Positions 20,991 to 31,589 of a stretch of 64,000 bases of DNA are shown here, piece after piece. The stretch spans positions 65,419,254-65,483,253 of the forward strand of contig NC_080168.1 in the NCBI RefSeq assembly GCF_950295315.1. The letters run 5' to 3'. The notes below the pieces were generated by a model. It made no database searches. It saw only the letters and a program-made list of their open reading frames with translations, and was not told where the DNA came from. Positions within the stretch are counted from its first letter, which is position 1. Every line of letters starts with the position of its first letter. A program made the position numbers and the translations under genes. Origin of the DNA: Erinaceus europaeus. Its lineage: Eukaryota; Chordata; Mammalia; Eulipotyphla; Erinaceidae.

Positions 20991-22110
20991 TAATATATAT
21001 TATATGTAGTAACATGAACCATATCACACCAGTTATCCTGCTGGCTGTCCTCAGACAGACAAGGACAAACAGTAGGGTTTGGTGACAGCAGCCAGAAGGG
21101 TTCACTAGGAATCTCTGGCCAGTGGTGCCCTTCAGTTGCTCACAGAATTAACTGTGGGGGATAGAAAATATTTCTTTTCACCAGTGAGCACACTACAGAC
21201 ATTGCGCTGCCATTCTTTTCAATTGTTTACATATCTGAATGCAAGACCTTGCTAACAAGACAGCTTTGCATCTTGAAATCCAGACTGTTTTTTGCATACA
21301 ACCCCTCCATCCTCTCTGCTTCTTTCATCCTGATGGAATGGTTTCTTGCCAGAATATGGGAACTCGTTACGATTTGGGGGATTGGAAGAAGTCTGCAGAC
21401 TGCCTGAAATACCATTGCATCCTGCACTATTTTTCCTTTTTCCTTTTAGTAAGTGGTAGTCTCAGCTGACATTGTAGAGGGCACTGTACTATGTAGTTTG
21501 TGTTGATTATGCTGTTTCATTTTCACAGTAACTGAAAATAGCACTTTCTGTCCATCCCCATTCTGTACATAAAGGAAAGGACTGTGTGTTTGTTGGGGTG
21601 GGGGGGCAGGGGAGTGCTCATAGCTGACCTCTGGTGCCATGGCAGAGGGTGTCATTCCAGAGGCAACACTTCACACAGCTATCTCTTTGCCATGTCTCCT
21701 TACAAGATCACGAAACAGAGACTCAGTGCCGTTTCCTTATCGCCAGTTTATCCCACCAACTGGCATCTTGCTTCAAGGCTTCCTCTCCCCAGAAGTGTCC
21801 CATGCACAGCTCCTGCTGTGGCTTATGGAGAGTGGCACCAGTGTGCTGGCTCCTGCCTCCAGCCCTTCACATGCCCACCTCTTGCCCCTGTGGAGTCAGG
21901 CCTGCATCCCCCCCTCCCCATAGCACCCAGGAAGCTCGGCGTGGCAGGTGTCTTCACTGGGTACTGCACCCTTTGCACTCACAGAGCATCCTCTGTACTT
22001 AGGGTACATCATGGGGGTCAGCTCTGTGCTGACCTCAGGGCTTTCTGAAGGCAGGATGAGCCTGTCACATTTAATCTTCCATTAACGTTGGGGGAAGAAG
22101 GGATAAGGCC
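20991..22110. other. Low-repeat sequence, no gene recognised
   Basis: Contains overlapping plus-strand ORFs up to 154 codons in the GC-richer part (21,584-22,048) in all three frames, the usual sign of GC composition rather than coding. No domain recognised. Confidence 0.4.
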
Positions 22111-22245
22111 TAGGCCAGGGAGTTAGCATAGTGGTTGTGCAACACTTTCATGCCTGAGCTTCCAAGCATTAGTCCCCCACACCAACTGGCTCAAACTGAG
22201 CAAGGAAGAGGGGGAGGGGAAAGGTAAAGGAAGGAGGAGGAATGA
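22111..22245 (+). mobile_element. tRNA-SINE, second subfamily
   Basis: aggccagggagttagcatag head, tggttgtgcaacactttcat, accaactggctcaaactgag and a G/A-rich tail. Confidence 0.6.
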
Positions 22246-22980
22246 GCCTGTGATCAGATGGAAGTGTACCTGTGACCATCCCTGCCCATCCCATCACTCT
22301 CCTGTACCAGTCATCTGTCCAGGTCTGTGATTTGCATCACTGCTGAGACAGCTCTGTAGCAGAAATAGGAGAGCCTGCAGCTCCCCCTCTCACATATCCT
22401 GCTCTGAAAGCTTCAGTTCCCAGGGACCCCCAAGCCACATCTGTGTTTCCAGCTTCCCAGCAGTTTGCTGAGGGGGCCAGGGGCAAATGTTCACAAGGGT
22501 CTTCCTGAACTGGAGATGGAGCCAAGAGCTGAGGCTGTGTGAACACAACTCCCCCCTCACATTCCAGTGCCCTTTCAAAATTTCAACTGAAAGCTCCCAT
22601 GTTTTGTTTCACTCCTCAGCTTCCCATAGGGCTGCCAGGCCAGGATCCCTGAACAAGCAGACTTCCCGTCTCAGTTCAGAACAGTGTGGCAGGGAGCAAA
22701 ACTGCAGCATTGTCAAGATAGGTGTCCTTTCTCCCTGCCTTTCAGAGTGAAGTGGGGTCTCATGCCACTCCCAGCCCCTCTTTGTGAAGCTGACTCTGCT
22801 CATTTAGATCTTGGTCTTTTAACCACTTGGTGCAGGGTATGAGATGGTCAGAGAAGACTGCTCAGAACAGAACTGTCTTGATAACATTAAAAATAAAGGC
22901 TAAGTAGGTATGTTTTCAAGGGAAACCCCCTACTATTTAGTGGATGTTGACACCAAGTCATCTTATTAATATTAGTCAGT
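22246..22980. other. No gene recognised
   Basis: Unassigned sequence of moderate GC with short ORFs only. Confidence 0.4.
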
Positions 22981-23105
22981 CCAGGACCAGAGATATCTCT
23001 GGGATAGCACTCGGAACTTACATGCAAGGGGGCTCTCAGATTCAATCAATCCTGGTACCACCAGTAGTCAGAGCTGAGCAGTGCTGTGGTCAAAGGGGAA
23101 AAATG
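22981..23105 (+). mobile_element. tRNA-SINE, second subfamily, diverged
   Basis: caggaccagagatatctctg head, B-box-like gattcaatcaatcc, and tagtcagagctgagcagtgc. Confidence 0.5.
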
Positions 23106-24484
23106 ATAACTGGTGTTATTAACATGCTCATGGCTTCATTTCAGTCCATTCATTCAACAAGCAAGAACTGAGCTCATAATACCATTTACACTGCTATTTT
23201 AAATTAAACTGGAAACCTTGCTGTCAAGGATTTGCTAAATAACCTCCTAAGCTTGTTGAAATGAGTAACTCGTGATTTTCTGATGAACAGAGAATTCTGA
23301 GAACTGAAGTGCTTACTCATCTTTCTTTTCACCAGCCAGGGATAGAAAAGCAACCCTTTATGGAGTAGAAAATCATAGCTCTACCAAGCGATATAAGAAC
23401 CACGCTAACCTGGCCATCCTCAGGATGCTGGTGTTTGAGGCTGAGGTCTCCCCTGTTTCCTGCCAGAGAACTCACAGCATGAGCGAGGCTGGCAGTTCAC
23501 TAAGGATTCTTACTATCTTGCTGCAGTGAAATGTACATGTTCAGATATTAGTGGAGGAAAGCATTTAAAAGCCTAATTTAAAAAAACTATTTTTAATTAA
23601 TCACTCTATTAGATTACCTATCTTTCTTCTCTCCCATTTGCAGAATAAGTCATACTATTTGCCACAGAGAAAGAAATGTAGTCTTGCCTATATTCATTCT
23701 CTCTGCCTGCCCCCCACCCCCCTCCCCAGGTTGAAACCAATGCCATTCTCCATTGCCTTCAATTTTGCCCCCCCTTTTTTTTCTGAATCTATCCTTAATA
23801 TACTTTACTCCAGTAAATGCATTCAGTTGTTTCAGCCATAAGGTGGGGGGTAATGACAGCGCCTCCTTCCTAGGGTTCTTAGCAGAATAAAATGAACAAA
23901 TATATGAAAAACCATGGAAATAATAGAACAGGTAGTAAGTGTTAGATAAGGGTTAGCTACTGTCCTTCACCCCAGAGATGTGCTGTTTTCAAAAGGTCAC
24001 CTCTTGCACCTCTCTCTTTCACCTTGCGCCTCTTCTCAGACTCCACCTGATCCTAGGAGCTGTGTGTTTTCTGGGTGCCAGCTGGCCCCAGCTCTCAGCT
24101 GGTCACTGGTAAACAGAGTAGTTGCTGAGTGACCCAAGCCATCACACACCTGCCTGGTGCTCTTGGTCTGCCAAAGCCTGTGCTGGCCCATATGGCTCTG
24201 GAAGGTGAGTTATCCTCCCTGAGAACACAGAAGAAAGAGAAACAAAGACTGCATTGATGCCACACGGTGTACACATTATGTGGTGTTAGTGTAGTCTCTC
24301 GGCATCATTAGGCGCTGTGTCATAATCTTGACCCCAGATGTTTAAGCTTCCACCTGACAAAGACTCCCTCTTGAGCCACACTCTAGTCTGCTATGCCTCC
24401 ACCTTGCCTGCTGCCACTTCCTGCATTCCTAGTATAGTGATTCCCTGCGCTATTCTTGTTCTGATTTCCCAAGGTGAAAGATCA
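23106..24484. other. Longest stretch without recognised repeats in the left half
   Basis: About 1.4 kb with no repeat I recognise and no ORF over 70 codons. Probably intergenic or intronic. Confidence 0.4.
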
Positions 24485-25320
24485 GCCGATTGGTTTCAAA
24501 TCTTTCTTACAGTCTAAAAACAAGCATCCAGTGCTACAATGCCACCCCTGCTTTCCCTGTATCCCATGATACAGAGATGATAAGTCATATTAACTTCAAG
24601 TTACATCAGACCATCTGTAGTATATCTGGAGGCTTCTTTTGGGACATTGCTATTGAGAAGTGGATTGGGGATTTCTCAGCTGCCTTCTGCTACTGATTTC
24701 TAGTTCACTTCTACTGTGCTATGAAAACAGACATTGTATGCTTTCCAGTATTAGGAATGTGCTGAGCGGTGTTTCATGGGACAGAACATGGTGTGTCTTT
24801 CTGAGTGGACCCTGGGGGCTGGAGCAGATTGAGGGTTCAACTACAGCTGGCTGAAGCCCTCTGGGAGTCCATTAGACCCACTTGATTAGCAGTGCTATTG
24901 AGTTCAACTCTGCCCTTAACTGACTTCCTGTCTGGTGGCTCTGTCCACTTGGAAGTTAAAGTCTCCAAGTATTGATCTGTTTCTGCTTGTTTGCAGCACT
25001 ATAGGTGCCACCTATAAGTGTTCACATTCTGTGGCCATATTATTTTTGTCTTCTTAAAGGTTGGGCTCTTCATTATAAACCAACACCCACTTTTTCCAGA
25101 TTAACTTGCCTGGCTCCACAGTCTGCTCTGTCTGAAGTTAAGTCACGGCAGCTTTTTTGTGTGTCCAATGTATTTTTATTTTTTTATATTTTTATGTCCA
25201 ATGTATTTTTGTTTTTTGTATGTCCAATGTATTTCATTCCTTTGCTTTTTTGTCCCCATGTGTCTTTACGTTTAAAGTGGATTGCCTGAGGACCGGTAGC
25301 CATGTCTCCTCTTTGATGGC
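24485..25320 (-). mobile_element. Old LINE-1 fragment (ORF2, 5' half)
   Basis: Text such as ctgatttctagttcacttct, atgaaaacagacattgtatg and ttgatctgtttctgcttgtt on the plus strand is the reverse complement of the L1 ORF2 region after the endonuclease. Strongly diverged. Confidence 0.6.
25162..25231. repeat. Short tandem repeat, about 3 units
   Basis: tgtccaatgtatttt recurs at 25,162, 25,195 and 25,221 (spacings 33 and 26 bases), separated by T-rich spacers. Confidence 0.8.
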
Positions 25321-25353
25321 CATTTTCCATTGGTGTTAAGATACTGACATTTC

Positions 25354-25587
25354 GGGGCCAGAAGGTGGTGCACCTGGTTGAGCACACATGTCAGAATGCA
25401 CAAGGACCAAGGTTCAAGCATCCAGTCCCCACCTGCAGAGGGAAAGCTTTTGCCAGTGGTGAAGGAGGGCTGCAGGTGTCTCTCGGTCTCTCTCCCTCTC
25501 TATCACTCCCTTCCTTTTCGATTTCTGACTGTCTCTATCCAATAAATAAATGAATAAAGATAATAAAAAAATTAAAATAAAAGACAT
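25354..25587 (+). mobile_element. tRNA-derived SINE with TSD
   Basis: Flanked by TGACATTTC (25,345-25,353 and 25,588-25,596). Head ggggccagaaggtggtgc, gttgagcacacatgtcag, B box ggttcaagc, CT stretch and aataaataaatgaataaag tail. Confidence 0.92.
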
Positions 25588-25596
25588 TGACATTTC

Positions 25597-26261
25597 ACAC
25601 GTGACTGTGACACTGCTTTCTGCTGGCAGCCACCCTTCTTTTTGCATCCTGTTGTTGCACTCTTCCTTCCGTTTGTAATTTTAGTTGAGAATTGTTTTAA
25701 TTCCATTTTCTTTCCTCTCTAGGGTGTTGGTCATACTGCCATTTGTACCTTTCCATTGACTGTCCTAAAATTTGCAATGAGCATGTAAAACTAATTCAAG
25801 TCCACATTCAGGTGACACTGGGTTGCCTCACAAATAAGCTATCTTCTACTAATACAACACTACCCATTCCTCCCTTGTGCCTCTTATCTCATTGCTGTCA
25901 CTGGGTTCACATACACATAAGCATAGGAAATTGGTCTCACTGGCCCACACTGCACTTATAATACAAATATATGGAGCATAGATTTGCACATGTAACTGAA
26001 TATGTAACTGAATGCATTATTGGCTTGTGGACGTGACACCTTAATTATATATATATATAATTTTCAAGAATTTTAAACTTTACTCAGGAAAATTAAGAAT
26101 GCCCATATGTTGAAGTACATGACATGGGAGAGAGGGAGAGAGAATGAGTGAGAGCCATTTGCTCACATTGGTAGGGTCCACTTCGCGGGGGAGGGTGACC
26201 ATATCATCCATAGCACTAGTTTGTATAAATATCCAAACCCTGCCTTCATCTCCTTTCTTTT
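25597..26261. other. Unassigned, possibly old L1 in part
   Basis: T-rich at the left end. (AT)n at about 26,047-26,061 and a GA-rich patch at about 26,128-26,154. No gene recognised. Confidence 0.35.
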
Positions 26262-26645
26262 CTAAAATTAACTTTATTTATAAAATAAAAAACAGAAAAT
26301 ATCCACAAAGCCATATTATCAGAGGGATTAAATTCCACACATTTTTAGACATAATGTGCCTAGACCTCTAACAGATCTTTTTCTCCAACATCACTGGTCA
26401 TTTCCATCAGGAACAGCATCGTGGACCATCTTGTGGGCCTCTACGGGACCTTGCCCTCAATGTGGAACAGCAATGGTAGAAACTGCCCTACTCTCCAAAG
26501 GGAGGCTGTGTCAACATACTCTGCCTCTTGAGGAAGACCAGTCCTGAAATGAGTGCAGCCAAGAATGTTCCCAGCTATGACCACAGAATGCGAGCTCAGA
26601 CCTACAAGGATGCAGAGGTTACACAGACACCTGAATTTCTTTTCC
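26262..26645 (-). mobile_element. Retroposon R with 5' inversion (twin-primed)
   Basis: The left part (26,262-26,350) is the minus-strand 3' end (ttataaaataaaaaac, ttaaattccacaca). From about 26,352 rightward the sequence is the 5' region in plus orientation (catcactggtcatttccatc, cagcaatggtagaaac, tcaacatactctgcctc, gatgcagaggttacacagac), matching the reverse complement of the right end of the copy at 61,999-62,896. Inverted 5' ends are the mark of twin priming by L1 machinery. Confidence 0.75.
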
Positions 26646-26911
26646 AGCCTTTTTTTCTGTGTGCCTCTTTGCCAGGCGCCCATTCTGATAACTCCTTTGT
26701 GCATTAGTGCCTCTCTGTCACTATCCAAGGTAACATATGCCTCGCCTCCTAGAGCTCATGGTTCCTCCACTTTCACACCTCACAGACACACACTCAGAGT
26801 CATTTCATAATGATCTAGTAGGAACAAGACCACATTACACATGCTTTTCAGCATCTTACTTTCTTCACAAACTAAACTTTAGACATTAGTGCAATTTCAA
26901 CTTGCATGTCT
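26646..26911. other. No gene recognised
   Basis: Unassigned spacer. Confidence 0.4.
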
Positions 26912-27145
26912 AGGAGCCGGGTGGTGACGCACCTGGTCGAGTGACACAAGAACCAGGATTCAAGCTCCCCACTTCTCACCTGCAGGGGAAAGCTTTACGA
27001 ATGGCGGAATAATGCTGCAAGTCTCTCTCTGTCTTTATCCTTCTCTGTTACTATGGTTAAAGAAAGAAAATAAAATGGTCACCAGGAACACTGAAGTCTT
27101 TGTGCAGGCACTGAGCCCCACAAATAAACCTGATGGCAAAAAGTA
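26912..27145 (+). mobile_element. tRNA-derived SINE, long form
   Basis: aggagccgggtggtgacgca head, ggggaaagctttacgaatgg, CT stretch, aaataaaatggtcaccagga and the long-form segment gcaggcactgagccccacaa. Confidence 0.8.
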
Positions 27146-27756
27146 AAGGTGAAAAATCAGCTCACATGTCTTCAGTTTTGTAATGTTTGCATGGTAGCCA
27201 GAAAGAGGCAAGCTCTTCAACTGGTCCCCTCTTAACAGCAGCCTCAGGAGAATTCCCAGTAGCATTCTCACACGACTTGGTAGGCCCCAGGGACTATAAA
27301 ACTCTAACCTCAGAGCACACTGCCCAGCAATGACAAGGTGTGGTCCAGTCTTCACCAGCTGCACTTATACAAGAGAAGAATTCTGTCTAGCAGTTTCAGA
27401 GTGGCCAGGTGATGAAAACACCATCCCCGATCCTGGCAGAGGAGGAAACAGCACTCACTTGCATCCCCATCGATACCAATGCTGCCCTTGGAGGATGTGC
27501 CAGCGTCGCCAGGATCCAGGGTGCCGCCACATCTGTGCTTGTGAGGCTTGTGCAGGCCCTTCCTTGTGAGGATGCAGGGCTGCTCCCATGAGGGGTGTCC
27601 CTGCCCTGCTATGCTACCTGCTGGAAGTCCAGGTCCCTGAGGCAAGTGACTTGGAATTGATCCAGAAGGAGGTAGTCCTGGGGGAGCCCTCATCTACTTG
27701 CAGGACAGCCCTCAAAATGGGTCACGGTGGAGAAGGAGATTTTTGCTGCTTTGTTG
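27146..27756. other. GC-richer patch, no gene recognised
   Basis: At 27,352-27,693 both strands carry open frames (113 codons minus, 79 plus). The minus-strand frame runs into a splice-donor-like gcaagtgagtgc at about 27,450-27,461. I do not recognise the peptide. Could be an exon, a pseudogene remnant or chance; confidence that it is coding is low. Confidence 0.25.
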
Positions 27757-27779
27757 TTTTTTTTTTTTTTTTTTTTTTT
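27757..27779. repeat. Poly(T) tract
   Basis: About 23 T; probably the tail of the adjacent minus-strand SINE. Confidence 0.9.
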
Positions 27780-27965
27780 AGCATTAAAGGCTTTTCTTTT
27801 TTAACTATGGGCATTTAATTTATTTGTATCTATGAGAAACAGAAGGGGAGAGGAGCCAGAGCTCTGCCCAGCTCTGCCATCTGGTAGTGCCAGGAACCTG
27901 ATCCAGGACCTCCAGGGCCTCTAGCATGGCATGCAAGTCCTGTACTACAACACCAAGCAGCTCCC
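27780..27965 (-). mobile_element. Old tRNA-derived SINE
   Basis: gagaaacagaaggggagagg, ccagagctctgcccagctct, gatccaggacctcc and reversed-head-like caccaagcagctcccc. Confidence 0.6.
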
Positions 27966-29060
27966 CAGGTCTCCTTTGGCTGCTTTTGAGAAGCAAGGTA
28001 TGTGGTCAGTCGTGAGGGGTGACTTTGAACTGTTAGAAGCAATGCCTAGAAGAAAGAGGGGAGAGAGAAAGGAGGGAAAGAGAAGAAGTGGCAGGTTTCC
28101 TGCCTGCAGGGACTTGAGTCCTCAGTCCTTCAGCGGCCAGTGAGGAGCCGCAGCTGAGCTCAGCACCCTGCCCGGCCATGGCAGGTCAGCCTGGTGAAAG
28201 CTGAGGGCAGCAGTGCCCTACCCCAGTGACCAGTCTGCAGAGCTTTGAGTGAATAAACGGGGACTGTTTGAAATGCCAGTTAAAGCAGCTGGCTAAGTAG
28301 CAAGAGAAAAGAGACATGAAGCCCAGCCTTCACTGCTGTAATGCCAGAAAGCACCCAAAGGCCAGTGTCCTGGTTCAAGGACACACTAGCCCTGTGATGG
28401 TCCTGTAGATGAAGATTAGATGTCTGTTTCTGCGGTGCCCTCTGTCCACAGGGAGTTTTAACATCACCCGGGCCGTGGCACTCTGGGAACCCTGGGCTGC
28501 TCCAACTGCAGGGTGCCATTAATATGACCTGGTGCATTGTTTCAGGTCTGGCTCATTTTAGGAGGACTCTGCTTTTTACCTACAGACTTTCAAGCAGACC
28601 TACAAATAAAAGTTTGTTTGCTTCCTGGAATGGGATGCACTGGGGTGTCCTTGCACAGTGGGGGGTGGTGGAAGTCGCCTCCTGCTGAGCTCTGCCAGCC
28701 TCACCAGGGTGTGACCTCACTGTCAGCTCTGTCACAGGTCCCTGCCCCTGCAGGCTTAGTCTCTTGATGGCTGAAGGTGGCCAGGGGTTCACCCTGACTC
28801 TCTCTGACTTTCCTGCAAGCACCAGGGGAAATGGGCCAGTGTGTCTTCCGGCCACACTCTGCTTAATTCATCTGATGGAGGATGTCCTGTTAGAAACCAG
28901 AGGAGGTAAGATGTTTAATAGATATGTTATGAATTGCATTATAGCAGTGTGTAGGTTCTAACATCTCTGACACCATGTCAGGCTCCCCACCCAGAGTTCA
29001 GTTATGATATTCAGCACAGCTCACCCCTGCCCCTTCCTTTTTGGCAACCACGGAGGTGTT
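27966..29060. other. Low-repeat sequence, no gene recognised
   Basis: GC-moderate, with short ORFs on both strands. It lies just upstream of the CpG island, so could contain distal regulatory sequence. Confidence 0.35.
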
Positions 29061-29061
29061 C

Positions 29062-29062
29062 C

Positions 29063-29100
<38 letters not shown>

Positions 29101-29225
29101 TTTTGTTCTGCTAGACAAAGGGAAGAGGTGAGAGGGAGAGAGAACAGAGCAGTGCTCAGCTCTGGCAGTAGGAGGTGCAGGAGATTGGGCCTGAGCAGGG
29201 CAAATCTTGGGCTGTGGTGCTGAGC
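29062..29225 (-). mobile_element. tRNA-SINE with (CT)n
   Basis: (CT)n at 29,062-29,097, gattttt, agagggagagagaacagagc and agtgctcagctctggcagta: the reverse complement of the 'ccagagctgagcac' subfamily. Confidence 0.7.
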
Positions 29226-29330
29226 TCGCTGGCGGCACTGTTTGCTCTCACCACTGAAATGTTTGGGTAGGTGGCTGCATTCCTGGCATGAATGAAGTTC
29301 TGCCTTCCCCCGCCGGCTGCCTGTCCTCGC

Positions 29331-29349
29331 TGCGCCCCCTGGCGGCCGA
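29331..29349 (-). promoter_or_regulatory. CTCF-like core motif
   Basis: tgcgccccctggcggccg is close to the reverse complement of the known CTCF core (ccgccagggggcgc in sense). It lies at the upstream edge of the CpG island. Motif match by eye only. Confidence 0.5.
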
Positions 29350-29882
29350 GTGGGTGCGCCCGACTCCCTGAGGTCCCGCTGCAGGCACCCGCCTTTCCTG
29401 AGCCATTCATGAAGTCTCCTTTTCTTGAACCGTTCCTCACTTGAGAGGAGGCGGGGCGAGGACAGCTTCGAGGGCAGCGCTCCCCGCTGGCTTTTGTTAA
29501 CCCAGCCTACTGCGTAGAAGGTGGTGGGCGCCCAAGCCACCTCTCCGAGCAAAGGGGCGGCCCCCCCACAGGAGCCTGTGGGCCCCCTCGACCGCCCCTG
29601 ACTACCGGAGGATCCTGATTTCCCTTTAAAATCTAACAATGAGCAAAGCTAGACATCCCCTCCCCCAGTCAGCAACGCCTTCTGGAGAATGAATTTAGGG
29701 GCGCGCAGCCTGCACCCCAATCCTAGCTAGCTCCCTGACCCCACCCCCACCCGCCAAGCAGCCATGGCTTCAATGTACCCCCTCCCCGGCTTTCAGAGGC
29801 ACTGCGGGGCGCGTCCCTCTTCCCGAGAGACGCGTCCAGGGGTCGGGGGCAGTCCCTCCCTCTCTCCCTCCCGGCCACCTCC

Positions 29883-30069
29883 CTAGCTCTTGGCTGCCCC
29901 ACCCAGGCGGGCGGCGTCTGCAGGTGCGGCGGGTGGGCGCTGCGGCCCCGCCCGCGTAAGCCAGGGGCGGCCGGGAGGAGGCGGCCCCGCCCGTGCAGCC
30001 GGATGTGGAGCCGCTTGCCCCAGGCTACCGCCACCCGCGCCACCAGTTGCGCCCCCAGCCCCGGAGCAG
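29883..30069 (+). other. Candidate first exon of an unidentified gene
   Basis: Within the CpG island an ATG at 30,003 (context cagccggATGt, not a strong Kozak match) opens 22 codons beginning MWSRLPQATATRATSCAPSP, reaching a good splice donor CAG|GTAGGG at 30,069/30,070. The frame stays open beyond the donor because of composition, so that says nothing. The start of the exon is arbitrary. The peptide is not one I recognise, it lacks a clear hydrophobic signal core, and the exon could be entirely 5' UTR. No partner exon was identified in the remaining 34 kb. Alternatives: a non-coding RNA promoter, or a minus-strand gene. Confidence 0.3.
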
Positions 30070-30164
30070 GTAGGGGGGCCGGGCGGGGCAAGGGCGGGGG
30101 CCCAGCGCCCCCCAGCCGCCTGGGCTGGCGTTACAAACCTGGTGGGGCGCACGGGCTAGGGACT

Positions 30165-30620
30165 AGGGGTGCAGGCAGTGGGAATGGGGCGCACTAGGGG
30201 GCTGGGGTGCAGACGGTGGGGGTTGGGGGCTCACGGGCGGTTCTGGGGTGCAGACGGTGGGGGTTGGAGTGCACGGGGTGGAGACTGGGGCGCATGGGGT
30301 GGAGATTGGGGGGCGCACAGGCTGGGGACTGGTGTGCACCAGGAGGGGATTGGGGTGCACCGGTGGGGATTGGGGATGTACACGGGGCGGGGTACACGCA
30401 GGGTGCAGATGGGGGGGTGCAGGGCAGAGGCCGCGTGGAATGGGAATGCTGGGTGGAGACTGGGGATGCGGGGTGGTCGCGCACCGACTGGGGACTTGGG
30501 GTGCACACCCGGCAGAGGGCAGCGCAGGGTGGAGACTGGGGTGCACTGGTGGAGACTAGCGGGGTGCAGAGGGTGGGGAGTGGGGGTACGTGCGGATCGG
30601 AGGCTTTCAGGGCAGGGCAC
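30165..30620 (+). repeat. G-rich minisatellite
   Basis: Imperfect units of roughly 17-25 bases built on ggtggagactggggtgca and gcagacggtgggggttgg. The plus strand is strongly G-skewed with many G3-G6 runs. Long overlapping ORFs on both strands here (up to 251 codons) are a product of the repeat. Confidence 0.85.
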
Positions 30621-31286
30621 GGACCAGGGGTTGAGAAGGGTGGGGACTGGTTGCGGGGCAGGTGGGAGGATGGAGCCAGGACAAGAGCGGTGCGGCTGCG
30701 CGGAGCCCAGGACCAGGCAGAGGCGCTGGTTCTGGTTGCGTGGGTCTGAGTTACTGAAGAGCAAGGACAGGGGCGGGGCCTGCAGGTAGGCGCTGAGCGA
30801 CCGCCTTGACCGACAGACGCTGGATTCCCGGAGGTGATGGGGGGAGGGTGGTCCCACTCCATTACGAGGCGTTAGAGTCGCAGACCTCCTCCCACCCCCT
30901 CCCTCTCCCCCGCAGACTATGGCTTGGTGACAGCAGGGAGCCTTGACCCTTAAACTCCAGCTCCCTAGGCTCTTCCTAAGTCTCACTAAGGTTATTTAGT
31001 GCCCACCTAGCCCAGATGGTTCCACTCGCTGTCTTGCATTCGGTTTGTCCAGTCGGTGGGAGTGTGGACGCCACACTTTGGGGAGCCAGCCGGGACCCAC
31101 GGAGGGCCCGTCCTCCCACAGAGTGGAGGCAACCCGGGAACCCTGGGTTTCCTTTTGGCTTGCGAGGGGATGGACGACTTCATCTCAGATTTACCTGGTT
31201 ATCTGGCAGGACAAAGGGACCTAGCTTATCCTGAAGAGGCGCTGCTCAGCACAGCCACACTGACCCGCCAGGGTTCCAGAAACTTC
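30621..31286. other. GC-rich unassigned sequence
   Basis: GC-rich shoulder of the CpG island. An open plus-strand frame at 31,056-31,289 (77 codons) runs up to the retrovirus insertion; no family recognised. Confidence 0.3.
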
Positions 31287-31372
31287 TAGGTGTGGGAAAC
31301 AGTGCAAAATTCACTGTCTATGCCTTAAGACAAGAACTGAGATACTAAGAGTCATGAGCAAAGCAAAGGTTT

Positions 31373-31375
<3 letters not shown>

Positions 31376-31419
<44 letters not shown>
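31376..31419. repeat. (CA)n microsatellite inside LTR
   Basis: About 22 CA units next to the LTR TATA-like element. Confidence 0.9.
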
Positions 31420-31422
<3 letters not shown>

Positions 31423-31487
31423 AGGTTATAAGCCAGAAAGCACACCAAAGGAAATTTCAGAGCCTTTTTATAAATTACTGGACATGG

Positions 31488-31589
31488 ACTGCCACCTCTC
31501 CAGATTCAAAGGAGGTCTCGAAACTTTACATTAGGCTCAACCTGACGCTGTTGACTGGCTACAGAAGAAGGGCAAACGCTAGAAGAAGA
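31488..31589 (+). mobile_element. 3' end of the non-L1 retrotransposon, second copy
   Basis: About 102 bases matching the reverse complement of 3,479-3,577 with three differences, all transitions. Flanked by a perfect 11-bp duplication ACTGGACATGG (31,477-31,487 and 31,590-31,600). It ends in the same stop codon plus AGAAGAA-type terminus. The extreme 5' truncation and clean duplication show a genuine retrotransposition event after the retrovirus had integrated. Confidence 0.93.

Larger units (their letters stand above)
29280..30160. promoter_or_regulatory. CpG island (probable promoter)
   Basis: The only long CpG-rich, unmethylated-looking stretch in the window apart from the retrotransposon at 3,479. 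It is densest at 29,880-30,160, where GC-box-like ggccccgcccg occurs at least twice and no SINE interrupts it. Vertebrate CpG islands of this kind usually mark promoters. The downstream G-rich minisatellite and the splice donor at 30,070 favour transcription on the plus strand. No TATA box is apparent. Confidence 0.7.

Noticed and set aside
21584..22048. Three overlapping plus-strand ORFs as an exon
   Set aside because: All three frames are open, no splice sites frame them, and no domain is recognisable.
28998..29639. 213-codon minus-strand ORF
   Set aside because: It spans a SINE with (CT)n and CpG-island sequence; the product is compositional, without a domain.
30165..30620. Possible CRISPR-like array
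   Set aside because: Units are imperfect, adjacent and without unique spacers, and the host is a vertebrate.
30169..30986. ORFs of up to 251 codons on both strands
   Set aside because: All arise from the G-rich minisatellite; every frame is open because stop codons are AT-rich. The products are repetitive.
31056..31289. Retroviral leader or primer-binding site, because of tttggggagccagccgggac
   Set aside because: It lies outside the TAGG duplication and in the wrong orientation for the adjacent provirus; the resemblance is weak.
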